Below, one piece after another: positions 24,428 through 31,618 of a DNA stretch of 64,000 bases. The translations under genes and the position numbers were made by a program. The DNA comes from Actinospica sp035493475. GTDB taxonomy: Bacteria > Actinomycetota > Actinomycetes > Streptomycetales > Catenulisporaceae. The DNA is taken from assembly GCA_035493475.1 (NCBI GenBank), contig DATJIF010000112.1, forward strand, positions 62,001 to 126,000, read 5' to 3'. The notes beneath the pieces are model-generated. The model had not been told where the DNA came from. It saw only the letters and a program-made list of their open reading frames with translations, and made no database searches. Numbering within the stretch: the first letter of the stretch is position 1; the number at the start of each line of letters is the position of its first letter.

Positions 24428-26248
24428 ATGATCGGGCCCATGGCGCCCACGGATGCATTCACCACCCGCCCGGAGCTCGCCGGGACCTTCGGCATGGTCG
24501 CGAGCACGCACTATCTGGCGACGGCCGCGGGGATGGCGGTGCTCGAACGCGGCGGGAACGCGTTCGACGCGGCCGCCGCAGTGGCGTTCACGCTGCACGT
24601 GGTCGAGCCGCATCTCAACGGTCCGGGCGGGGACGTCCCGATCATCCTGGCGACGGCCGCCGATCCGGTGCCGCGCGTGCTGTGCGGCCAGGGCCCGGCG
24701 CCGTCCGCGACCGGCATCGGGCATTTCGAGGGGCTCGGCCTGACGCTGATCCCGGGCAGCGGGCAGCTCGCGACGGTGGTGCCCGGTGCGGTCGGCGCGT
24801 GGCTGACGCTGCTGCGCGATCACGGGACGCTGCCGTTGCGCGACGTGCTCGACTACGCGATCGGATACGCCGAGCACGGGCATCCGCTGGTCGCGGGCGT
24901 CGTCGGCACGCTGAACTCGGTGGCGGAGCTGTTCCGCACGCGCTGGCCCGACTCGGCGGCGCAGTGGCTGCCGGGCGGGCGCGTCCCGCGGCGGCACGAC
25001 ATGGTGCGGCTGCCCGCGCTGGCCGCGACGTATCGCAGGCTGCTCGCCGAGGCGGAGGCGGCGGGCGCGGATCGCGAGGCGCAGTTGGATGCCGCGTACC
25101 GCGCCTGGTACGAGGGTTTCGTCGCGGAGGCGGTGGACGCGTTCGCGGCGCGGGAGGTGCTCGACGAGACCGGGCGTGCGCATCGCGGCCTGCTGTCGGG
25201 CGCTGACATGGCCGCTTGGCGCCCGTCGTATGAGCCGACGGTCTCGCTGGACTGGCGCGGGGTGACGGTGCACAAGGCGGGGCCGTGGTCGCAGGGTCCT
25301 GTGCTGTTGCAGCAGCTCGGGATGCTCGATGCGCTCGGCGAGCTGCCGCCGCACGGCAGCGCGGAGAGGATCCACCGCGTCGTGGAGGTGGCGAAGCTGG
25401 CGTTCGCGGACCGGGAGGCGTTCTACGGGGACGATCCGGAGGCGTACGCGGCGCTGCCGGACCTGCTCGACCCGGACTATCTCAAGGCGCGAGCTTCATT
25501 GGTCGGCGACGTGGCGTCCACGGAGCTGCGGCCGGGCTCGCCGGGCGGGCGCACGCCGCGGCTGCCCGGTTTCCTGGCCACGCCCGAGGCGTTCGCGGAC
25601 AGCGGCGAGCTCACGGACGCGATGGCGCAGGTCGAGCAGGTCGACGAGGCCGGGCGCACGCGCGGCGACACCTGTCACATCGACGTCGTGGACCGCTGGG
25701 GGAACCTGGTCTCGGCGACGCCCTCGGGCGGCTGGCTGCAGTCGAACCCGACGATCCCGGAGCTCGGGTTCTGTCTCGGCACCCGCGGCCAGATGTTCTG
25801 GCTGGAGCCGGGGCTGGCGAACAGTCTCGCGCCCGGCAAGCGTCCCCGCACGACCCTGACTCCCTCGATGCTGACGCGCGACGGGGTCCCGGTGACGGCG
25901 TTCGGCACGCCGGGCGGGGACCAGCAGGACCAGTGGCAGCTGCTGTTCCTGCTCAACCACGTCGGCGACGGGCTGAACCTGCAGGCGGCGATCGACGCGC
26001 CGGCCTGGCACAGCAGCGCGATGCCCGCCTCGTTCGCCCCGCGTAAGCGCGCGCCGCGGGAGATCGTCGTCGAGGACAGATTCGGCGAGGAGGTCTTCGC
26101 GGCGCTGACCGCGCGCGGGCATCAGCCGGTGCGTTCGGGGGCGTGGTCGCTCGGCCGGCTCTCGGCGGTGACCCGGGATCCGGCGACCGGGGTGCTGCGG
26201 GCCGGGGCGAACCCCCGCGCGATGCAGGGGTACGCGGCCGGGCGCTGA
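24428..26248 (+). CDS. Gamma-glutamyltransferase family protein
   Basis: A 606-residue Ntn-hydrolase of the gamma-glutamyltranspeptidase family, made as a precursor that cleaves itself before a threonine. The N-terminal part has STHYLATAAGMAVLERGGNAFDAAAAVAFTL and NGPGGD. The predicted nucleophile is T415 in RGDTCHIDVVDRWGN, where most relatives have TTH. Downstream SATPSGGW and the FGTPGGDQQDQW segment fit the small subunit. No secretion signal is visible, unlike E. coli Ggt. The start could also be ATG 24440; ribosome binding sites are poor for both. Actual substrate (glutathione, other gamma-glutamyl amide or cephalosporin) is uncertain. Confidence 0.88.
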   Translation: MIGPMAPTDAFTTRPELAGTFGMVASTHYLATAAGMAVLERGGNAFDAAAAVAFTLHVVEPHLNGPGGDVPIILATAADPVPRVLCGQGPAPSATGIGHFEGLGLTLIPGSGQLATVVPGAVGAWLTLLRDHGTLPLRDVLDYAIGYAEHGHPLVAGVVGTLNSVAELFRTRWPDSAAQWLPGGRVPRRHDMVRLPALAATYRRLLAEAEAAGADREAQLDAAYRAWYEGFVAEAVDAFAAREVLDETGRAHRGLLSGADMAAWRPSYEPTVSLDWRGVTVHKAGPWSQGPVLLQQLGMLDALGELPPHGSAERIHRVVEVAKLAFADREAFYGDDPEAYAALPDLLDPDYLKARASLVGDVASTELRPGSPGGRTPRLPGFLATPEAFADSGELTDAMAQVEQVDEAGRTRGDTCHIDVVDRWGNLVSATPSGGWLQSNPTIPELGFCLGTRGQMFWLEPGLANSLAPGKRPRTTLTPSMLTRDGVPVTAFGTPGGDQQDQWQLLFLLNHVGDGLNLQAAIDAPAWHSSAMPASFAPRKRAPREIVVEDRFGEEVFAALTARGHQPVRSGAWSLGRLSAVTRDPATGVLRAGANPRAMQGYAAGR

Positions 26249-26261
26249 GTCCGCGGACTGA

Positions 26262-26726
26262 TCAGGCCGGGCGGCGGCGGGGCGCCGCCCGGTGCAGCAG
26301 CAGGTAGACCTCGCAGCCGAGGCAGTAGTCGAACGCTGCGTTCAGGAACGCGGCGGCCAGCGCGAGGCCGGTGGCGATCATCGCGGCGACGGTCCAGCCG
26401 GCCAGGTAGGAGAACGCGCCGACGAGCGCGAAGCCGAGCCCGACGAACTGCGCGAAGATCGGCGGCGCCGGGTTCTCCAGCTCGGTCGGCGCAGCGAGGC
26501 GCGGGCGGACGAAGCGGCGGTAGATCCAGCCGTACGGCGCGTACCTGAGGTCGGAGAACGCGCTGACCGCGAACACGAGGGCCTGGGCCGCGAGCAGCCA
26601 GCCCCAGCCGGTGCCGAGCACGACGATCAGCACGACGGTGGTGATCGCGGCGCCGAAGCGGGGTCCGCGCGGGTCGATGAACGGCTTGAGCGGCGGCGCG
26701 GACGGGTCGGCGGGCTGGGTGGCCAT
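26262..26726 (-). CDS. DUF4395 membrane protein
   Basis: A 154-residue membrane protein of the DUF4395 family, with four predicted helices (ITTVVLIVVLGTGWGWLLAAQALVF; IFAQFVGLGFALVGAFSYLAG; VAAMIATGLALAAAFLNAAF) and a conserved FDYCLGCEVYLLL segment containing a C-x-x-C pair. The family is regularly found with thioredoxin-like or sulfurtransferase genes in actinobacteria, as here. It probably passes electrons or sulfur across the membrane, but that is inferred. It follows the thioredoxin gene by 57 bases. A 10-bp stem (CCGGGCGGCG at 26267 with CGCCGCCCGG to 26292) lies in its last codons and may terminate the transcript. Confidence 0.88.
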   Translation of the reverse strand: MATQPADPSAPPLKPFIDPRGPRFGAAITTVVLIVVLGTGWGWLLAAQALVFAVSAFSDLRYAPYGWIYRRFVRPRLAAPTELENPAPPIFAQFVGLGFALVGAFSYLAGWTVAAMIATGLALAAAFLNAAFDYCLGCEVYLLLHRAAPRRRPA

Positions 26727-26783
26727 GGCGGGGGTCCTTCGTGGGGAGAGGGAGGGAAGCCTGTGGGGTGGGCCGCGGGCGGG

Positions 26784-27200
26784 TCAGGCGGCGGCGCTGA
26801 CGGCGGCGAGGACCTGCTCGCGGCGCGGGACGCCGCCGGCGCGGGCGGTCTCCCGGCCGGCGGGGTCGAGCACGAGCGTGGTCGGGGTGCGCAGGATGCC
26901 GAGTTCGCGCACGAGGTCGAGGTGCGCCTCGGCGTCGATGTCGTAGTGCGCGACGCCGTCCACGTCCTCGGCGACCTTCGCGAGCACGACGCGCGCGGCC
27001 CGGCAGGGGGCGCAGAACGCGGAGCTGAACTGCACGAGCGTGGCCCGCTCGCCGAGGGGTCCGCCGAGCGTGTCGGTCAGCGGCCCGGCGGCCTGCCCGT
27101 CCTCACGGGCGCGCATGACGCCGTCCGTGCGCCTGCGCCACAGGCCGAAGGCGCTCGCGGCGAGCAGCACGAGCACGGCGATGATCAGACCGGGATTCAC
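26784..27200 (-). CDS. Thioredoxin-like protein
   Basis: A 138-residue membrane-anchored thioredoxin-fold protein. The N-terminus is one transmembrane helix (PGLIIAVLVLLAASAFGLW), followed by a basic linker. The thioredoxin domain has the redox site FCAPCRAARVVL (C-A-P-C), and the cis-proline lies in GILRTPTTLVLD. C-A-P-C differs from the usual CGPC and may change redox potential. It is the first large gene of a unit with DUF4395. A 46-codon cysteine-rich leader ORF lies 63 bases upstream on the same strand, suggesting cysteine-dependent attenuation. Confidence 0.88.
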   Translation of the reverse strand: MNPGLIIAVLVLLAASAFGLWRRRTDGVMRAREDGQAAGPLTDTLGGPLGERATLVQFSSAFCAPCRAARVVLAKVAEDVDGVAHYDIDAEAHLDLVRELGILRTPTTLVLDPAGRETARAGGVPRREQVLAAVSAAA

Positions 27201-27263
27201 GGTGTCCGTCCAGGGAGGATGCAGTCGGCGGGGAGGGTGGTGTGGGCACGATCGTGCGCATGG

Positions 27264-27404
27264 TTATCGGCAGGACGGACAGGAGGCCGAGCACGCTAGG
27301 TCGCCGTCCGTGTTCGTGCGCGGACAGGACATGGACCACACCAGGCCGTAGTCGATGTGCTCACGGCGCACCAGCGCCACGGCACCACTACGGTTCGACT
27401 GCAT
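27264..27404 (-). CDS. Cysteine-rich leader peptide (46 aa), upstream of thioredoxin/DUF4395
   Basis: A short ORF read directly from the minus strand: ATG at 27404-27402, TAA at 27266-27264. Its middle, GAVALVRREHIDYGLVWSM, resembles the LVxRxHxD pattern of short actinobacterial leader peptides that precede sulfur-metabolism genes. The C-terminal half has four cysteines (C27, C38, C42, C45), three of them in the last nine residues: the end reads ACSASCPSCR. Clustered Cys codons just before the stop are what a cysteine-sensing attenuator needs. The ATG lies 7 bases after a TATCAT box, so the transcript is probably leaderless. A 12-bp palindrome GCACGATCGTGC (27246-27257) follows the stop. Leader identity is inference; the ORF itself is directly seen. 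Confidence 0.72.
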   Translation of the reverse strand: MQSNRSGAVALVRREHIDYGLVWSMSCPRTNTDGDLACSASCPSCR

Positions 27405-27411
27405 ACCGCCG

Positions 27412-27441
27412 ATGATAACCCCTGGTCACCGTGCGCTCCAA
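27412..27441 (-). promoter_or_regulatory. Probable leaderless promoter of the leader-thioredoxin unit
   Basis: On the minus strand, TTGGAG (27441-27436) and TATCAT (27417-27412) are separated by 18 bases. Only 7 bases (CGGCGGT) lie between TATCAT and the ATG of the leader peptide, the distance expected when transcription starts at the A of the ATG. There is no Shine-Dalgarno sequence, consistent with leaderless translation. Confidence 0.65.
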
Positions 27442-27533
27442 GGTCGTCCCATCATCTGAGTATTCGCACGGACGGGTGCGGGCCGGGCGTGGCGTGCGGA
27501 CGGGGGCCGCGGCGTGCCCGTTATGTATCTGGC

Positions 27534-27992
27534 ATGAAGATCAAGTTCATCTCGCGCCGCCTCGCCACCCTCTCGCTCGCCGTCGCCGCCGTGCCGGGCG
27601 TCGCCCCGCTGACCGCCCCCGGCCACGCGCCGGTGCCGACGCCGGTGCCGATGATCCCGGCGCCCGCGCCCGGGGGCTGGACCCGGCAGAACCCCGGCGC
27701 CCCGGGCGTGCGGCAGGCGGCGACGTTCGCGGACACCGCGCTCGGCCAGGAGTTCGGCCACCCGTACGTGGTCGTGCGCATCTCGCGGGCCGACTCGCAG
27801 GTCGTGTCCGGGGTCAACTACCGGCTGAAGATGCGGATCGCCGAGGTGGACAACGCGATCCTCGGCCAGCGCAAGGACTGCACCGTCGTGGTCTGGTCCC
27901 GGCCGTGGCTCAAGCCCGCGGACGTGCTGACCTCCTTCGACTGCCAGACCGAGGACAGCTTCGACCTGACGAACCTGAACCTCGCCGAGTAG
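27534..27992 (+). CDS. Secreted cystatin-like protease inhibitor
   Basis: A 152-residue exported protein. Residues 1-30 form a basic/hydrophobic signal region (KFISRRLATLSLAVAAVPG), followed by a proline-rich stretch (30-46). The mature domain has the three parts of the cystatin wedge: an N-terminal glycine pair GGW (47-49), the first hairpin QVVSG (89-93) followed by VNYRLKMRI, and the second-hairpin PW (124-125). Strand order and length (about 100 residues) fit a single type-1/2 cystatin domain, and C116 and C137 could form one disulfide. Cystatins block papain-type (C1) cysteine proteases. ATG 27534 is the only start consistent with a signal peptide. Bacterial cystatins are rare. Confidence 0.8.
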   Translation: MKIKFISRRLATLSLAVAAVPGVAPLTAPGHAPVPTPVPMIPAPAPGGWTRQNPGAPGVRQAATFADTALGQEFGHPYVVVRISRADSQVVSGVNYRLKMRIAEVDNAILGQRKDCTVVVWSRPWLKPADVLTSFDCQTEDSFDLTNLNLAE

Positions 27993-28018
27993 CGCCGCAC
28001 CGCTTGCCCGCTCCCCCC

Positions 28019-28061
28019 AGTTAGTTATACGGTATTAATAGTTCTAGTAGCGAAACTAACT
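28019..28061. promoter_or_regulatory. Inverted repeat upstream of MFS-MarR operon
   Basis: AGTTAGTT (28019-28026) and AACTAACT (28054-28061) are perfect inverted copies around a 27-base AT-rich segment containing TATACGGTATTAATAGTTCTA, unusual for this genome. It begins 63 bases upstream of the MFS start. It is a good candidate for the operon promoter and a binding site of the MarR protein encoded downstream. Confidence 0.6.
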
Positions 28062-28081
28062 AAGCACCTGGGGGGTGCCTG

Positions 28082-29518
28082 ATGCCGGATCTCTCTCCGC
28101 GGCGGCGGAACCTCGTCCTCGCGATCTGCTGCATGAGCCTGTTCATCGTCGGCCTGGACGTCACGATCGTGAACGTCGCGCTGCCGACGATCAAGGGCGA
28201 CTTCCACGCGCAGCTCGCCGACCTGCAGTGGATCATGGACGCGTACACCCTGGTGCTGGCCTCGTTCCTGATCCTGGCCGGGTCGACCGCGGACCGGCTC
28301 GGGCGGCGGCGGATATTCCGGATCGGGCTGCTGCTGTTCACCGCCGGGTCGCTGATGTGCTCGCTGGCGCCCTCGCTCGGCTGGCTGGTCGCGGCGCGCG
28401 TCGTGCAGGCGCTCGGCGGCAGCATGCTCAACCCGGTCGCCCTGTCCATCGTGACCAACACGATCACCGACGCGAAGGAGCGGGCGCGCGCGATCGGCGT
28501 GTGGGGCGCGGTGTTCGGCCTGTCGATGGCGCTCGGCCCGGTGGTCGGCGGCGCGCTGGTCTCCGCGGTCGGCTGGCGCTCGATCTTCTGGGTGAACGTG
28601 CCGGTCGGCATCGCGGCGCTCGTGCTGACCACGGTGTTCGTGCCCGAGTCGAAGGCGCCGCGGGCCCGCCGGGTCGACCCCGTGGGCCAGGCGCTGGTGA
28701 TCGTGACGCTCGCCAGCGCGACCTCCGCGATCATCGAGGGCCCGCGGCACGGCTGGGGCAGCGGGCTGATCATCGGACTGTTCGCGGTCGCGGTCCTCGC
28801 CGTCGCCGGACTCGTCGCCTACGAGAACCGGCGCGAGGAGCCGCTGATCGACCCGCGCTTCTTCCGCTCCATGCCGTTCTCCGGCGCCACGGTCATCGCC
28901 GTGTCCGCGTTCCTGTGCCTGTCCGGCTTCCTGTTCCTCAACGCCCTGTACCTGCAGGACGTGCGCGGCTTCTCCGCCGTGCGCACGGGTCTGATGACGC
29001 TTCCGATGGCGGCCGCCAACATGGTCCTGTCCCCCATATCCGGGCGCATCGTCGGTTCCCGCGGCCCGCGCCTGCCGCTGATGTGCGCCTCCGTCTTCCT
29101 CGCGCTCGCCGCCCTGCTGATGACCACGTTCACCCCGACGACGTCGCTGTACGTGGTCACGGTCGCGTACGTGCTGATGGGGCTCGGATTCGGGTTCGTC
29201 AACGCCCCGATCACCAACACCGCCGTGTCCGGGATGCCGCGCTCGCAGGCCGGGGTCGCGGCCGCGGTCGCCTCGACGAGCCGTCAGGCGGGCAGCTCCC
29301 TCGGCGTCGCGATCTTCGGTTCGATCCTGGCGTCCGGCGCGTTCACCCACGCGAGCCACGTGTGCTGGTGGGTGGCCTTCGGCTGCGCCGTACTGATCGG
29401 CGTCCTCGGTATCATCACCACGGGCCGCGCGGCCAAGGAGAGCGCCGCGCGCACGGCGGCGATCTTCACGGCGCCGGACGGGGCGGCACGGGTGACGGTG
29501 GGGCAGGCGGCATCATGA
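28082..29518 (+). CDS. DHA2-type MFS drug exporter
   Basis: A 478-residue multidrug exporter with about 14 helices. The family motifs are FIVGLDVTIVNVALPTIKGDF (helix 1, D1 motif), GSTADRLGRRRIFRIG (motif A), and GAVFGLSMALGPVVGGAL (motif C). Late conserved MGLGFGFVNAPITNTAVSGMP fits the EmrB/QacA branch. A strong Shine-Dalgarno sequence, CTGGGGGGTG, lies 5-9 bases before ATG 28082. The MarR gene overlaps its stop by 4 bases, so both are one operon. It is one of three probable drug exporters in the window (others at 11739 and 20932). Confidence 0.93.
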   Translation: MPDLSPRRRNLVLAICCMSLFIVGLDVTIVNVALPTIKGDFHAQLADLQWIMDAYTLVLASFLILAGSTADRLGRRRIFRIGLLLFTAGSLMCSLAPSLGWLVAARVVQALGGSMLNPVALSIVTNTITDAKERARAIGVWGAVFGLSMALGPVVGGALVSAVGWRSIFWVNVPVGIAALVLTTVFVPESKAPRARRVDPVGQALVIVTLASATSAIIEGPRHGWGSGLIIGLFAVAVLAVAGLVAYENRREEPLIDPRFFRSMPFSGATVIAVSAFLCLSGFLFLNALYLQDVRGFSAVRTGLMTLPMAAANMVLSPISGRIVGSRGPRLPLMCASVFLALAALLMTTFTPTTSLYVVTVAYVLMGLGFGFVNAPITNTAVSGMPRSQAGVAAAVASTSRQAGSSLGVAIFGSILASGAFTHASHVCWWVAFGCAVLIGVLGIITTGRAAKESAARTAAIFTAPDGAARVTVGQAAS

Positions 29519-29976
29519 GCACGAGCACGGACACCGGCGTGGCGGTCGGGCGCGACCAGGACCTGCGGCTGGTCTGGGACCGGATGCGCACCATGGTCTA
29601 CGACGACAACCGGCGCGCGGAGGTCTCGGCGGCCGTCGGCCTCAGCTTCGTGAAGATCAAGGCGCTGCGACGGCTGCTGATCCGGCCGATGCCGATGCGG
29701 GACCTCGCGGCGATGCTGGTGGTGGACAAGCCGTACATGACGCAGGTCGTCGACGCGCTCGAGGAACGCGGCCTGGTGGTGCGCACCGTGGACGAGCGGG
29801 ACCGGCGCTGCCGGATCGTGTCGCTGACCGACGAGGGCCGCGCGACGGCGCAGCGTTCTGAGGAGATCCTCACGCGCCCGCCCGCGATCCTCGCGCAGCT
29901 CCCGGACGAGGACCTGGCCGAACTGACCCGGATCCTGGCGAAGCTGCCGACCACCGGGGACGGCGAACCCTCCTGA
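29515..29976 (+). CDS. MarR family regulator
   Basis: A 153-residue MarR-type repressor. The winged HTH is at about 45-110: LSFVKIKALRRLLIRPMPMRDLAAMLVVDKPYMTQVVDALEERGLVV, then the wing TVDERDRRCRIVSLTDEGR with the conserved D-x-R-D-R-R. ATG 29515 overlaps the exporter stop (ATGA). It probably represses the MFS-MarR operon through the inverted repeat at 28019-28061. The position after, rather than before, the transporter gene is common for autoregulated efflux operons. The ligand is unknown. Confidence 0.92.
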   Translation: MSTSTDTGVAVGRDQDLRLVWDRMRTMVYDDNRRAEVSAAVGLSFVKIKALRRLLIRPMPMRDLAAMLVVDKPYMTQVVDALEERGLVVRTVDERDRRCRIVSLTDEGRATAQRSEEILTRPPAILAQLPDEDLAELTRILAKLPTTGDGEPS

Positions 29977-30009
29977 CCACCGCCCGCGCGCCGGGCCGGC
30001 GGGCCGCCG

Positions 30010-30612
30010 TCAGTTGCGGCGCCGGTGCCGGATGCGCGCGATGCTGACGGGCACGATCGCGACCACGAACACGACCAGCACGGTGCTCATCCGCTTGAAC
30101 GGCGCCGTGTGGAACGTCTGCGCCGCCGGCACGATCAGCGCCGGGGACGAACCGACCGGCTTCGGCGTGGTGGGCGTCGGGGTCGGTGTCGGGGTCGGTG
30201 ACGGCGGCGCGGGGACGGCCTGCGGCGCGTTCCGCGGGCTCGGTTTCGCGCTGGTGGACAGCACGATCCGCGGCGCGGGCGTGCTCGGCGGCGGTGTCGA
30301 GGGCGGCGGGGGCAGCGTGCAGATCACCGGTCCCGACCACGTCGGGGACGCGCTCGCTGTGGGGGTCGCGGTCTGACCCTCCGTCGGGGTCGGGGTGGGG
30401 GTCGGGCAGTCGTCGCCGGGCAGGCCGATCCCGACGACCGAGGTGCCGCCGAGGGTGACGGTCAGGCCGTCGCCGCAGTCCGTGACCGTGACGATCGACG
30501 CGGGGGCCGGGCCCGCGTCGGCCTCGGCCAGCCCGATCGGGACCGCGACGACCGCCGCGCACACCCCGGCCAGCGCGACCGCGCGCCGTCCCGCGACGTG
30601 CCCGGGCGCCAT
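30010..30612 (-). CDS. Secreted Pro/Thr-rich cell-surface protein with C-terminal membrane anchor
   Basis: A 200-residue exported protein of unknown family. Residues 1-35 are a signal peptide (RRAVALAGVCAAVVAVPIG). Residues 40-75 form a small domain with two cysteines (VTDCGDGLTVTLGGTS ... DDCP). Residues 75-160 are a proline-, serine- and threonine-rich stalk with repeats of PTPTPT and PPPST. The end has a transmembrane helix (STVLVVFVVAIVPVSIARI) with basic tail RHRRRN, so it is probably anchored with the stalk outside. ATG 30612 overlaps the stop of the DUF4239 gene, with which it is probably co-translated. Confidence 0.7.
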   Translation of the reverse strand: MAPGHVAGRRAVALAGVCAAVVAVPIGLAEADAGPAPASIVTVTDCGDGLTVTLGGTSVVGIGLPGDDCPTPTPTPTEGQTATPTASASPTWSGPVICTLPPPPSTPPPSTPAPRIVLSTSAKPSPRNAPQAVPAPPSPTPTPTPTPTTPKPVGSSPALIVPAAQTFHTAPFKRMSTVLVVFVVAIVPVSIARIRHRRRN

Positions 30613-31358
30613 CAGTTCGATCCCGGGGCGGCGAGGAACTGGTGCAGCGGCGTCGCGTCCGTGTGGATCAGCCCGTGGTACAGCGACTCGAGGTCGAGCA
30701 CGAACCAGAACGACAGGCACACCAGCAGCGTCGACACGGCCAGCCCCGCGAACGCGAGCGCGGAGGCCCGCAGCCCGAGCGTGAGCGGCGTCAGGATCGT
30801 GATGAAGCTCAGCACGCCGAGCGCGACGAGCAGCGCCGGGGAGGTCTCCGAGTTCGAGGCGGCGAGCCGGTCCGCGCGGGCGGCCGCGACCGCCTGGTAC
30901 TCCCCGATCGCCTGGTCCTCGATCGTGCCCAGCGACGTGTCGTCCGCGACCGGGTGCGTGACGGCGGCCTGGCCGGTGTTCAGGGCCTTCGCGGCCGCGT
31001 CGTCCACGGCGTCCGACGGGGGCGGCCACTCGTGCGCCAGCACGGCGTTCGCGTAGTCGATCGCGGAGGCGCGTACGACCGCGCCCTCCCCCGCTGGCAT
31101 CCGCTGCGCCGTCTGCACCAGCGCCGTCAGCGCCGTGGACTCGGTGCGCACGTCCGCGTTGATCTGGTCCACGTTCTGCCACTGCACCACGACCACCAGC
31201 GCCAGAAGGACCATATAGAGCGTCGAGATGAAAGTGTTGACGTAGTCGAGGGCTGACGCGTCCGCCCGTTCCGGTTTGTGTTCCTTACGCACCTTTTCGG
31301 TGAGTACCAATGCCGCTGTCGCGGCCAACACGAGAATGATCAGCACCGCGATGGCCAT
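30612..31358 (-). CDS. DUF4239-like membrane protein
   Basis: A 248-residue membrane protein of the DUF4239 type. Helix 1 is at residues 2-20 (AIAVLIILVLAATAALVLT), helix 2 at about 48-65 (ISTLYMVLLALVVVVQW), and helices 3 and 4 near 175-225 (ALLVALGVLSFITILTPLTLG; LAFAGLAVSTLLVCLSFWFVL). Between them is a long extracytoplasmic helical region (residues 70-170). ATG 31358 has GGGAGGGG 6 bases upstream, which decides the start over a longer in-frame extension. It forms an operon with the stalk protein downstream. The family has no assigned function. The 260 bases upstream of it, up to the phospholipase gene, show no other gene. Confidence 0.8.
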   Translation of the reverse strand: MAIAVLIILVLAATAALVLTEKVRKEHKPERADASALDYVNTFISTLYMVLLALVVVVQWQNVDQINADVRTESTALTALVQTAQRMPAGEGAVVRASAIDYANAVLAHEWPPPSDAVDDAAAKALNTGQAAVTHPVADDTSLGTIEDQAIGEYQAVAAARADRLAASNSETSPALLVALGVLSFITILTPLTLGLRASALAFAGLAVSTLLVCLSFWFVLDLESLYHGLIHTDATPLHQFLAAPGSN

Positions 31359-31618
31359 GCCGCAATCCCCTCCCACCAAGCCCTGAACGACTCGGATTCT
31401 CGAACGGACATCCCCGCCGCATTCAGCCGGAATCCACCGGTACGAGGGATTTACAAGGGCCGCGGAATCCCGTTTTCGCGCCGTGCGCCGGATACGCATC
31501 CGTACACGCGGTCTTGGCGACCTGTTCGCTTCACTGTGATGTGACGTCAGTTCTCCGGGAGCAGAGTCGATCTTTGTTCCGGGGGCACTCACCCCCCGGG
31601 GAAAAGGGGACATCCACC

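Noticed and set aside
26267..26292. 10-bp GC stem inside the last codons of the DUF4395 gene
   Set aside because: It could terminate transcription, but coding constraint (Arg/Pro/Ala codons) explains the palindrome equally well, so it is noted only in the gene entry.
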